NCBI RefSeq assembly: GCF_004006175.1
Contig: NZ_CP033219.1
Location: 2,294,001-2,358,000 of the forward strand
Direction: 5' to 3'
Origin: Parasedimentitalea marina
Lineage (GTDB): Bacteria > Pseudomonadota > Alphaproteobacteria > Rhodobacterales > Rhodobacteraceae
DNA length: 64,000 nucleotides
A model generated the notes under the pieces. It worked only from the letters and a program-made list of their open reading frames with translations, ran no database searches and was not told the DNA's origin. The position numbers were made by a program, and so were the translations under genes. Below, in pieces: positions 34,414-43,800 of this stretch. The stretch's first letter is position 1; the number at the start of each line of letters is the position of its first letter.

Positions 34414-34438
34414 CCGCGACTGTCTTTTCCAGTCGCGG
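34414..34438 (+). terminator. Hairpin after the secreted-protein gene
   Basis: A perfect 9-bp stem CCGCGACTG / CAGTCGCGG with a T-rich 7-base loop, but no T-tract after the stem. It is an mRNA-stabilising hairpin or a weak terminator between two secreted-protein genes. Confidence 0.5.
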
Positions 34439-34458
34439 ATTCAATTGAAGGATACGAT

Positions 34459-34863
34459 ATGCGTTTAGTGACCAAAATATTACGTTTGGCCTTACCTCTG
34501 ACCGTCTCGATGCCACTTGCAGGCTATGCCGCTGACGATGGCGGCTGGCACTGCACCAATGCTGAGTTTGAGATCAGTTGTAGCGATGGAAAATGCACAC
34601 AGTCCGACGCACACACACCGATGAGCATCGATGTCAGCCGGGATGAGATCAGCTGGTGCGCCTACTCCGGCTGCTGGACTGGACCTGCAGGTGCTACGGT
34701 GTTGTCAGGCCCGTTCATTTCGTTCCATGGGCTTGCATTGGAAAACAACGTAGATCCAAGTTACATTGTTGATGTCGCGGTTATCATTGACACAAGGTCG
34801 AAGTCAGCGAGCGTCATGGCGTCTGAACTTTTTACAACGCCGGCAACTTGTGAGCCAATGTGA
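34459..34863 (+). CDS. Small secreted cysteine-containing protein
   Basis: 134 residues, with AAGGA before the ATG and a signal peptide (MRLVTKILRLALPLTVSMPLAGYA). The mature protein of about 110 residues has six or seven cysteines (WHCTN, ISCSDGKCTQ, WCAYSGCWTG, ATCEPM), suggesting a disulfide-rich periplasmic or secreted fold. No family recognised. It follows another secreted protein on the same strand. Confidence 0.65.
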   Translation: MRLVTKILRLALPLTVSMPLAGYAADDGGWHCTNAEFEISCSDGKCTQSDAHTPMSIDVSRDEISWCAYSGCWTGPAGATVLSGPFISFHGLALENNVDPSYIVDVAVIIDTRSKSASVMASELFTTPATCEPM

Positions 34864-35042
34864 CATCCAACTGCGGGGGGCTTTGGCGTAGCTCGTTCTC
34901 TCTGTCTGGTCAAAAGCGCGCACTGAAGGCGCAGTTGCTCCTTGGGGTATTCACAGCCCATTCCGCATTTTTTGTCGGGTTTAAACCAACGTTGGATGCA
35001 GAATGGGCCAATGGATTTCTTCAGTTTTTAGCACTCAACAAC

Positions 35043-35453
35043 TCAGGACCGCGACGGGAAGGTGCCAACCAATGCGATAATGCAATTTATGCCGAGATTA
35101 GACTCATAATAATTTCCTTCACCTACGGGTAGACTGCTCTTTTGACCCAACTGTTTATCTTCAAGTCCAGGTCCACGGCCCGCGTGGACCGGAGAGCGGC
35201 CACGCATATCGGGCAGCGCAAAATTGGTACGCCCGTCACCGCCATAGATCGTACCTATGATGGAAAATAGCGCTGTATATTGATCAATAGGCAACAGTTG
35301 ACCGTCGCAGAATGCCCAGCCACGTGGGGCAAAATTCCCTGCAAACCACGAAATTTCACCTATATACGGTGTCTCACCAGCTTGTGCCGGCGTGCTGGCC
35401 AATGAAGTGAAAATCGTTGATGCCAACGCGATCGATGCAAGTAGTTTTTTCAT
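35043..35453 (-). CDS. Exported phage tail-collar-like protein with a shortened middle
   Basis: 136 residues from ATG 35453. A signal peptide (MKKLLASIALASTIFTSLASTPAQA) precedes YIGEISWFAGNFAPRGWAFCDGQLLPIDQYTALFSIIGTIYGGDGRTNFALPDMRGRSPVHAGRGPG, the standard tail-collar (MdpB-type) domain. It then jumps from LGQKSS to SNLGINCIIALVGTFPSRS, which is the normal last 20 residues of the family. About 40-60 residues that usually lie between (the SHTH region) are missing. It is either a natural mini-form or an internal deletion. Confidence 0.65.
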   Translation of the reverse strand: MKKLLASIALASTIFTSLASTPAQAGETPYIGEISWFAGNFAPRGWAFCDGQLLPIDQYTALFSIIGTIYGGDGRTNFALPDMRGRSPVHAGRGPGLEDKQLGQKSSLPVGEGNYYESNLGINCIIALVGTFPSRS

Positions 35454-35776
35454 TAGTTCCTCCAAGATATAGTCAAGTATTGAGTTAAATTTTCCAGAAT
35501 TAAGTTGGAATTCCGGAAGGTAATAATGAGATTATTTTAGAAGGTTAGTGCGAAATCAACTCAAGGCTATACATTTACGATATGTAAAGAAAATTCAACT
35601 TCGAGCCGCACCGACATCCATTGAGCAATCCAAGCAATGCCCTTCGACTTTAGTGGGTAGTAGATTGGCATCGCTGTAGATTGGCGATACCATGTTCACA
35701 CCAGTATTAAGGGATGCGTGTCTTCATATGGGGCTCCTTTTTGATAACTTAATTGTCGAATTGATTACGCTGTTGG
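35454..35776. other. AT-rich intergenic region
   Basis: Between the tail-collar gene and the two-repeat secreted protein. I see no gene; the DNA is markedly AT-rich around 35460-35600, which is compatible with a promoter region or with acquired DNA. Confidence 0.35.
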
Positions 35777-37006
35777 TCAGTTTGCCCCGCTGACAACAGT
35801 TACCGCAATTGACGCAGTCACTCCGGGCGCGTTTATAAATGAAAGCAGCAGGTTCGCAGTCCCTGTGCCACGACCAGTTGACGTCAACTGCCCTGCGAAT
35901 TGGGGTCCATGTGGGTTGTTGTCAAAAACGGGCCATTGTACAATTTCGATCAGATCATAGGGGTCACCGCTCACATCATCGACGATCACATTGTCGGCGA
36001 AATCTTTTTGGTAAAAATGATCAACCGATGTGCCGTCTTCAAACTGAGCAGTCACATAAATGGCTGGAAACAAATCAAGCTGAGACACCGTATAGGCGCG
36101 ATCACGGCGGCTGAGGGGTAATGTATAAGACTGCAATGCCAATGCCGCACTGACTGGCGTTTTGACCTGCGGAATTGCACTGACCACTGTAGCTGTCACC
36201 GATGCTGTAACATATGGCGCATCCCTGAATGACACCAAAAGTTCAGCCGTTCCCACGCCATTTCCGGTCGATGTCAACTGCGCCGCGTATTGACCAAGAC
36301 CGGGGTTGTTCGAGTCGATATCCCAGTAATTGATCTGGATGATATCGTTCGGGTCGCCGGATACATCGTCAAACATGATATTGCTGGCCGAAAATTTCTT
36401 GTACTCATAATCCCCAGATGTCCCATCCGAGAAATTCACATCCAGATAGATTGCAGGGTTCTTGTCGAGACCCTGAACCGTATAGGCAGGGTCATCGACG
36501 CTGAGGGGGATATTGTCCGATTGCAGGGAAAGCCTGGCCGCAATTGGTACAACGGGTTCGTTGGTTGACTGGTCCCATGCATATCGCCCGACAACTTGCA
36601 GATCCAGTGACGTCCCGTTACACCGCCATTTTTGCAAAATGAACTCATCGGAACTTATCCACTCCATCCGCGCAGAGCCCCATTCCCTTGCGTCATACCC
36701 AAATGCGTCAGTGATAGTTGTTCCGCACGGACGCAAAATTTCTTCAGGCATATCAACGGTGAAATATCCATCATAAGTTCCACCTGACCACCCATCTCTG
36801 CCGCCAGTTGGATTGTAGATAAAGAAACTTTCCTGGCCTTCCTCATTTGGCCAAATCCAGTGGGTGTATTCGCCAACAGTTTCCTCGAAAGTCAACTCAC
36901 CCCATTTGTCGCCGTGTGATCCGAAAAGATCGTAATAGCCATCGGCCAAGCCCGACGTTGAGATCGACATCATAGATGCGGTTGCTGCGCCAAATAACTT
37001 TTTCAT
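35777..37006 (-). CDS. Secreted protein with two internal repeats
   Basis: 409 residues from ATG 37006 (an ATG four codons upstream is possible) with a short signal peptide (MKKLFGAATASMMSISTSGLADG). Residues about 165-285 and 290-409 are copies of one module. Each has PxxxLSLQS, AYTVQGLDKNPAIYLDVNFSDGTS, DDVSGDPNDIIQINYW, and AQLTSTGNGVGTAELLVSF, ending ASVTATVV. The modules look like bacterial Ig-like folds with an acidic, perhaps calcium-binding, loop (DDVSGDPND). Function unknown; a surface or extracellular role is likely. Confidence 0.72.
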   Translation of the reverse strand: MKKLFGAATASMMSISTSGLADGYYDLFGSHGDKWGELTFEETVGEYTHWIWPNEEGQESFFIYNPTGGRDGWSGGTYDGYFTVDMPEEILRPCGTTITDAFGYDAREWGSARMEWISSDEFILQKWRCNGTSLDLQVVGRYAWDQSTNEPVVPIAARLSLQSDNIPLSVDDPAYTVQGLDKNPAIYLDVNFSDGTSGDYEYKKFSASNIMFDDVSGDPNDIIQINYWDIDSNNPGLGQYAAQLTSTGNGVGTAELLVSFRDAPYVTASVTATVVSAIPQVKTPVSAALALQSYTLPLSRRDRAYTVSQLDLFPAIYVTAQFEDGTSVDHFYQKDFADNVIVDDVSGDPYDLIEIVQWPVFDNNPHGPQFAGQLTSTGRGTGTANLLLSFINAPGVTASIAVTVVSGAN

Positions 37007-37053
37007 TTTGAGGTCCATTATATTTGATTTTCAGATGTTGTGACGTCAGGCAC

Positions 37054-37632
37054 CTAGCTTTTGTCCCGAAGGCTGGACAGAAGTTCGCGGATATCTGTCC
37101 TCTGGTCTTCGCCTAATCGATCTGCGCCACAGATATAGTCGCTTAGTTCGTCGGCATCCCAAGAATGTCGTTCAATCACACAAGGATCTATCGCGATCTC
37201 ACGGCAGATTGGATCGGGATCTTTATAGAAATCCACATCGGCAAAGACTGCGCTAACCTGACTGGCCTCTTGGCTGCTTAATGTTCTCGAGGGTTGGGGT
37301 TTGGGCCGCAGACATCCCTCTTGTGCAGCGACACCGTCTTCACATTGCTCTGGATCTGGACCGGAAAAAACCAGAACAGAGTGAACAAATGCCATTGTTC
37401 CATCCGCTTCACGGGTAATTCTGGCAGAAAATACCAGGTCTTTGTTGGCGCAAAATCCAAGTCCGGGAGTTTGTTGAAACTGGTATGTCTGAAACGTCGA
37501 ATAGTCGCGTGTTGTAACATCGCCGGGCAAACAACCAGCCAACATCAGGGCTGGAATAACCAATCCGGCGCTCCACGCTTTGCAGTAAACTCGTGATGCA
37601 AAAATTCCAAAAGTCCCTTGGTTGGCTGCCAT
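37054..37632 (-). CDS. Putative lipoprotein
   Basis: 192 residues with a late hydrophobic segment and lipobox (SAGLVIPALMLAGC, Cys 34), an unusually long n-region for a lipoprotein signal. The mature part contains several cysteines (FCANKD, QCEDG, GCLRP, ICREIAIDPCVIE) and an acidic C-terminus. No domain recognised. It lies downstream of DUF3592 and upstream of the two-repeat protein, all on the minus strand. Confidence 0.6.
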   Translation of the reverse strand: MAANQGTFGIFASRVYCKAWSAGLVIPALMLAGCLPGDVTTRDYSTFQTYQFQQTPGLGFCANKDLVFSARITREADGTMAFVHSVLVFSGPDPEQCEDGVAAQEGCLRPKPQPSRTLSSQEASQVSAVFADVDFYKDPDPICREIAIDPCVIERHSWDADELSDYICGADRLGEDQRTDIRELLSSLRDKS

Positions 37633-37804
37633 TGATAACCCCTTTTGCTGTGCTGTAATTCACTGGATGTAGAATAATCTGTAACGCAGGCAATCAAGTG
37701 TCTCAAAATCCGGGTCGCCTCCGTCTATTGAAACCGCCGTCAGGGTCAAATTAGACCCCATCCGCACGACCAGCCGAGGCGCAAATATTTGCCCAAAGGC
37801 CGCC

Positions 37805-38242
37805 CTAAATCATGGAAAATACAGCGCTAAGCCCAAAGGCCGCTGCAATGCCACCGAGCAAAATACACATGACTCCAATAATTAAGGCATGATTGCCTTT
37901 GGTGTGCACAGTGGCGGGATCGTCGAAATCGACCAAAATCGGATGTTGGCTGCCGATGGTGTAATTCATATTGCTGCTGATGCTAGCGGACTTCCCACGT
38001 AAGACAGACCCATCCGGCATCGGAAATTCGAATACCGGCTGATAGACGAATTGTTCACTGTGTCTGTCGGCTGGACTATTGGTTTTTATGATCTCAACAA
38101 CCGTGCCAGTGATTGATTGAGCACGCTCTTTGAATCGAAGCGTCTTAAGTGTCAGACGACTGCCTATAACAACAAAGTATATTGGCAGGGCGACAAATAA
38201 GATGAAAATTAAAACACGAATCCAAAACGACGGAGTTTCCAA
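37805..38242 (-). CDS. DUF3592 membrane protein
   Basis: About 145 residues if started at TTG 38242, which follows AAAGGA by seven bases; an ATG at 38320 is an alternative. There are two membrane helices (FWIRVLIFILFVALPIYFVVIG and ALIIGVMCILLGGIAAAFGLSAVF) around a soluble domain with GTVVEIIKTNSPADRHSEQFVYQPVFEFPMPDGSVLRGKSAS and GSQHPILVDFDDP. This is the DUF3592 pattern (T-V-E...y.P.v.f...G........). Role unknown. Confidence 0.78.
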   Translation of the reverse strand: METPSFWIRVLIFILFVALPIYFVVIGSRLTLKTLRFKERAQSITGTVVEIIKTNSPADRHSEQFVYQPVFEFPMPDGSVLRGKSASISSNMNYTIGSQHPILVDFDDPATVHTKGNHALIIGVMCILLGGIAAAFGLSAVFSMI

Positions 38243-38333
38243 GTGCTTTCCTTTAGTGTTTAAGCGACACTCCCAAATGCAGTGCCCTTTCTTGAAAGTT
38301 GCCTCTGTTTTACATTTCAATCAAGTCGCATGC

Positions 38334-38610
38334 GCAAAGCTCTGTTGCACAAATCAAGTGAGGGATTCACCTAACGACTCCAGCCTGACAGCTGGAAGCT
38401 ATGAGCAGTTGGCCCTCCACGAGATAGAAGACCACGAACTGGTCGTTCTATAATTACAGCCTGAAACAGCGTGGAACGCTCTCGATCTGGTTCGATCCCG
38501 ATATGGAGCGGGTGCCGCCGCCGAGCAGTAGAAAGCGTTGCGGCAAACCATTGCGCCACAACGGCTTGCCTAAAAGTTTTAGCTGCGTGCCGCTGTTATT
38601 GAACTGCAGG
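38334..38610 (+). mobile_element. IS5-family insertion sequence remnant (left end and transposase N-terminus)
   Basis: It begins with GCTCTGTTGCACAAATC, the usual terminal sequence of one group of IS5-family elements. After about 110 bases it gives YNYSLKQRGTLSIWFDPDMERVPPPSSRKR, the N-terminus of their transposase (normally ...YN.sLr.RGslt.W.d..m.w.pp..gkrGr). It then runs into unrelated sequence at about 38600. No right end was found. It is an inactive fragment between DUF3592 and the next gene. Confidence 0.75.
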
Positions 38611-39045
38611 CGTGATCCTCAAGCGAAAGTTGGGGCAGCTCCCCTCCATTTCAACGATATAGTTCAATTGATAGCCAAGTTGTGCGGCCCGATCATGCGG
38701 GTCAACCAGACATCCATCCGATGTATAGGAGATTGGCAAAGGCACTGCTTTGTATGTCGGCATAGGCATCTGCAACAAAAAGACACCTTGCTCGCCATTG
38801 CAACCGTGGCCATCTTTACGCAAAATTTTCAACGCGACTTCGGCATTTGGATCCGCGGAAATAGAGACACCGCGCAGCGGTGCGTCATTGCAGTTCCAGC
38901 CATCACTCATCACCGTATAATTCATGAAATAAGGTGAATCGTTGGCAAGGGTGATTTGCCCCCAATTGTTTGCAGAAGCTGCTTGGGCGAATGCCCCGAC
39001 AGAAATTGCGGCTACGGCCAGGGTCGTGGAGATAGATTTGAACAT
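38596..39045 (-). CDS. Small secreted protein sharing a domain with its upstream neighbour
   Basis: 149 residues from ATG 39045 (AAGGAAGAG upstream). The signal peptide is MFKSISTTLAVAAISVGAFAQAASA. The mature domain includes FMNYTVMSDGWNCNDAPL and LKILRKDGHGCNGEQGVFLLQ. The last phrase matches IARRNGHGCDGENAVLFARA in the adjacent 457-residue protein, so the two share a module of about 120 residues. It might be a surface-binding beta-sandwich. Family not recognised. Confidence 0.68.
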   Translation of the reverse strand: MFKSISTTLAVAAISVGAFAQAASANNWGQITLANDSPYFMNYTVMSDGWNCNDAPLRGVSISADPNAEVALKILRKDGHGCNGEQGVFLLQMPMPTYKAVPLPISYTSDGCLVDPHDRAAQLGYQLNYIVEMEGSCPNFRLRITPAVQ

Positions 39046-39123
39046 AGATCTCTTCCTTATTGAGTTTGGTTGCAATGTTGTAAAAATAAGTTTGGCACTG
39101 GTTAAAGACGTCACTTTGCTAGG

Positions 39124-40497
39124 TCAGTCACAGACTGCACTTTGGTACAAAGTGCTGATTTGTTTGCCGGGGAGGCATTGGGCTGAAACGTCCCATCGTT
39201 CTAGTTTGTCGATGGGGCCGGTCGGTCCATCCTCCAGACGGCAAGCTCCTGCGGCATCCTGATAGATCTTCAAAACACCGCCGCAGCCGTTTTCACCGTT
39301 GCCCCAGCGATAGATTGGACCCGCTCCAGGGGCAGTGTTTATAGGACTGGAATTTGAAAGCGGTTGTGAGACGTTCATCCATTCTGGCCAATTAGATCCA
39401 GCAACGCCTTGTTTTGCGTTGAAGTTGAATCCAACCAAGTTTGTCTGGGTGTCCCAAACCGTGCCAACGCTGGTCTCATCGACCAAAGGTGGATTGCTGT
39501 GATACTGGTGATTGCCGGGAGATGAATAATAACCATGCGATCCCGCTGCCGCATAGACAATTGGATGCGTATCAGCGGATTTTGGGATGTCAGCCCAGGC
39601 CACCATTTCGCCCTTGTCATGTTGAGAAAGGTAGACTGCTGTGGGATTGAGGTTCTGATCTAATCGAACCACAACGTTTTCCCAATCCCCCACGTGATTG
39701 CCAAAGACTGAATCATTCAGAAGCTTGATATGTTTACCACGGTTGTAAGGGTAATACGTAAAATACACCAAGTCATAGACTGCGGCCTTGCGGACAACAA
39801 AGCCATAGACCGTGGCATTTGCACCCTGCCCCTTAAAGACCTCCAGATCGCCGTCAGTTGGGCTGTCGAGTTCCTGTTTGGTGTAAAGCCAGTATTTGTC
39901 TCCGCGTCTTACCCGGACCAAATATGGGAATGCCCAGTCAACAGACGAGGGATTATAATCTTCTCCTTTGGCCAAGTAGACCGTCGGCGCATACTTGCGA
40001 AGCAGATCAGTCATGACGTCTGCGGACAGGGGCGCCAACGGCTCGGTCAGAACCCACTGGAATGTCTGGCCAGATCCGGTTTGCTTGAAGAACCCAGGGA
40101 GACCAGTGCGTTTGGTGTCCACCCACATTCCACCGTCACCCGATATGTGGAACGTGCGTTCACGATCACTAAATGCCACAGCGTCGGTGCTTGGGCCATC
40201 GCTTTTAGCCCTGGCAAACAAGACCGCATTCTCTCCGTCGCAGCCATGACCATTGCGTCTGGCGATATCGACGGACCACGTCCCTCCATTTGCAGGCAAA
40301 TTGACCACCTTGCCGATGAAGGGTTTCATCATGCTAGGTTCCAGGCAGTTTTGCCTCTCGGAAAAGGTGACAGTGACCCGATGTGACGTTTCATTTCGAA
40401 TCTCAAATGAGATCGAAGTTCCTGCGCTTGAAGCCGAGTTCAATCCCGCGGAAAGCAAAGCCAATACTGACAAAGTAAAAGCTGCACTGAGTTTCAT
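39124..40497 (-). CDS. Secreted Vps62/DUF946-related protein with N-terminal 'GHGCxGE' module
   Basis: 457 residues with signal peptide MKLSAAFTLSVLALLSAGLNSASS. Residues 28-150 form the module shared with the neighbour (RRNGHGCDGENAVLF). From about residue 160 the Vps62-like domain follows: LLRKYAPTVYLAKGEDYNPSSVDWAF, VYFTYYPYNRGKH, FGNHVGDWENVVVRLDQN, AVYLSQHDKGEMVAW and YAAAGSHGYYSSPGNH. In fungi Vps62 proteins are linked to vacuolar sorting; bacterial homologues are uncharacterised, and some are secreted. Histidines in HVGDWE and GSHG are conserved-looking and may bind metal. Confidence 0.78.
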   Translation of the reverse strand: MKLSAAFTLSVLALLSAGLNSASSAGTSISFEIRNETSHRVTVTFSERQNCLEPSMMKPFIGKVVNLPANGGTWSVDIARRNGHGCDGENAVLFARAKSDGPSTDAVAFSDRERTFHISGDGGMWVDTKRTGLPGFFKQTGSGQTFQWVLTEPLAPLSADVMTDLLRKYAPTVYLAKGEDYNPSSVDWAFPYLVRVRRGDKYWLYTKQELDSPTDGDLEVFKGQGANATVYGFVVRKAAVYDLVYFTYYPYNRGKHIKLLNDSVFGNHVGDWENVVVRLDQNLNPTAVYLSQHDKGEMVAWADIPKSADTHPIVYAAAGSHGYYSSPGNHQYHSNPPLVDETSVGTVWDTQTNLVGFNFNAKQGVAGSNWPEWMNVSQPLSNSSPINTAPGAGPIYRWGNGENGCGGVLKIYQDAAGACRLEDGPTGPIDKLERWDVSAQCLPGKQISTLYQSAVCD

Positions 40498-40801
40498 ACC
40501 AGCTTTACTTTCGCGTCATACCGCTTTGCTCGCGAGAGAAGCGGGCTGATCCTTAGCGTTTGTGTGAGGGTTACACTCAAACTTTGTCTTGGAATATTAT
40601 ACATAAAAAGACCACTCGTTACCCGACTCAGAGCTTAGTTGGGGCCGTGCAAGTTTCGCGTCAAAGATTGGGTGCTGAACCGCAAGAAATCCGTCAAAAA
40701 TGGACTTGATCCACTGGTTAAGCCTGGTCAGAGCAAAACAAAGGCCATACCGCGCCTATGGCACTGCCTAAAGCGATCTGGAACTGCCATAGATGAAGAG
40801 A
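40498..40801. other. Intergenic region between the DUF946 gene and the first BTAD regulator
   Basis: No convincing gene or terminator. An open frame on the plus strand runs into the regulator's antisense and lacks any protein-like feature. Confidence 0.35.
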
Positions 40802-43800
40802 TCAAAACGGATCTGAAAACACAGTATAGTTTTCGTCGGACGCAAGCTTTTCCAGTGCCAGCTCTCGTGCAACCTGTGCCGCTGAATCAAAAAAGCATTC
40901 CTGTGATACAGCGGTGAACTCTCTCAGTTCATCAAGTTCCATCAGGGCCTCACGATATAGACGCCTTCTAATCATCGCTTCTGCGATCCAAACCTGCATG
41001 TAGGGGCGCGCCAAAACCATGTTTGCCTGTCGGTACTCAGACATAGCCTCCTGAAGCGCCTCTAGTGCGCCTGGATCACCCATTAGATCGGCCACGCGTG
41101 CCAATTGCATTTTGGACTGTGCGATCCATTGTTTGAACTGCATCTCCTGGGCGCCCTTAAGGCCGATTTCAGCCAGCCGTCGCGCTTCTTTTAGCTGACC
41201 AAGGAACAGGCATTTGGTCGCGGAAAAAACATGTGCAAAAACATGACTGAGCCCATTTTTGTTTCGCTTCGCCCGATCCAAAGCACGCTGCGATGCGGCA
41301 GCTGCATTATTGGTTTGCCCCTGAAGCGCGTAAACCCACGCAAGAAAGCTATCAGCGGTAAGTCTGATATCCATTCCAAAGCGGTTGAGCAAATCATCGG
41401 TCATAGATTGGTTATCATAGCCACCAACATTCTCAAGGTGCTCTGAAGCCAGATTGAGCGTCCCACGATAGGCATGGGTAACGCCCAGCATATAGTCGAC
41501 AATCAATCGTGCCACTGGTGAGGCTTGCCAATCCAAGCCCTCCTCCGCAGCAGTCACAATATTCAGACAGTCGTCCAGTTCGGCGACCATCAAGTGAATA
41601 CTCCAAAGCCCCCAAGCAGCATTCACAGCTTCTTCCTGATCCGCAAGTTCACGGCTAAGTTCATTCGCAATAGTGTAAAACGGGGTGGCTTCGCTGGTTG
41701 GGATGCCATGCAAGCCAATGATCTGGGCTGCGATTTTTCGGTTCAGCAGCAGTTCTTTGTACATGCGATCCCGCGACAAGGGTAAATGCCCGATCATCGC
41801 AAGTGCATCGGAGTATTCAAAAATGGCCTCTGCGTGAGCAGAGACACGACCTGCTTGATCTCCAGAGCGTTCAAAAAAATGCCCCGCATCTTTATGCGCA
41901 TTCGCAGCCCGGTAATGGCGCGCCACTTTGCCGTCATTCACAGGCATTTCATCGCTATTCAACGCCAGTGCCGCAGACTTGTGCAGGATGGAACGGCTGC
42001 GCATAGGAATTGTCGAATAGATCGCCTCATTGATCAAAGCGTGTTTGAAGATATAGGTAGTGTCGCGTCCACGGTTCGTCGCAAAAATAATTCCAGCGGC
42101 TTCAAGCTCGTTAAACAAAGACGACAGAATGGCGACTGGGTGCAGGATCTTGGAGAGCTGACTAAGCGAGAAGCGCCGCCCCAGTATCGACGCGTGCTGT
42201 AAGACTCGCACCGCGCCAGGAATGATATCTATACGAGACAAAAGAAGTGGTGAAAGCCGATCCGGGGTGCCTATCACCTCTTCTCCACTGATCGGGTCCA
42301 CAATGGAATTGTCAACCTCACCCAAGACGCTTCGTTTGCTGCGAGCTTCCGCTGCTTTTGCAAACTCTTCGAGAAACAGTGGATTGCCTTCGGCCCGTTC
42401 CAGAATGTTGGACAGCGTAGCTGTGGAAACCTGCGTGTCTTTGAGTAACCCGCGCAGCAATGCTTCTGCACTTTGAACATCAAGTGGCGAAAGGGTTATA
42501 TTTTGAACCAATGGGTGCCCCAAAACCTCTGGAAATTCCCCATCACGCGCAACCAACAGTACACAAACGCAAGACCTACCTAGGGCTTCGATTAATCGCC
42601 CTATTGCCTCGCAAGTTGTCGGATCAAACCAGTGAATGTCTTCAAAAACCATCAGAACTGGCTGCTGCACAGTGGCGAGACCCGCATGCGTAGCAAAAAA
42701 GTCCAACGCCCTTTCCTTGACTGATTTGGGTATTGGTGCTCCGTTCGTTGCCGTCCTAGTAGAATTGCCCGTGAGAGACGCAAAATAGTCGGCCGCCATT
42801 GAGAGTTCCGGGTCCACATTCGACAGCCACTGCTCCAGTCTATGCGCCACAGGCATATTTTCCGGATTTCCGAATGCGCCTGCGCGTTGCATGTAGTCGA
42901 TGACCGGCGCGAGCGTTGACTGCTTTTCATTCATGTTGCCATGAAAGTATTTGATGTCGAACCCTTGGTCACGGGCGACAACTGCAACTTCTTCAACCAG
43001 TCTCGATTTACCGGTCCCCGGAGCTCCAGTAATTGCAACAGCACTCCCTACGGCTGATTTGGTCAGCGTCAGATTGCCCAATATCTGCGCCAATTGTGCT
43101 TCGCGCCCAACCATCACATGGCTTTTGCCTTGTGACAGATCCCAAGGCTGGCCATTCTTTGGCAAATGGTTTGCAATGGCCTCCTGAACACCGTCAACGC
43201 CGTCAACGCCGTCAACGCCGTCAACTTCCTTGAGCCGGATCGCAGGTGACAACAAGCTCTTTACCGCGGTGCTGACATAGACGGCCCCTGGCGGTGCGGC
43301 GCGCGCCAGATCCTCGGCGTCCCGCTGAACGGCACCGGACACTTTGAAGTCAGAATGGCCTGTCTGGTCATCAATAGAAACCAGCGCCAGTCCAGCTGAT
43401 ATGCCAATCCGGCAGGTCGAATATCTTGCGGGTTCCTTACCCATGGCAAGACCGATATCGAAAGCTGCACCAACCGCCGCATCTGCGATCTTGTCATGTG
43501 TGGTTGGATACCCGAAACAGGCGTGAATGCGGTCATTTCCCAAGTGTAGTTGGACGCCACCGCGGGCTTGGATGATCTGATTAGTAAGTGCGGCTAAATC
43601 CTTCGCGATCTGTTCATACTCTTCCGGATCTTCACTGCGATTATCCGCAAGAACCGATAGAATAAGGACAAATCGCCTTTGTTGCGCTGGGAAAGCTTGC
43701 TCTTCAGGTCTAGATGGGCGGATAATTTGGCGGCGCGGCTCAATGGATTTTTTTTCCAGCGTTGCCGCCAAACGCCTTGTTTCAAAAGAGGGCTCTGTAT

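Noticed and set aside
43191..43225. Possible CRISPR-like repeat
   Set aside because: Contiguous nine-base units inside a gene with no spacers; it is a coding microsatellite. No CRISPR array was seen anywhere in the window.
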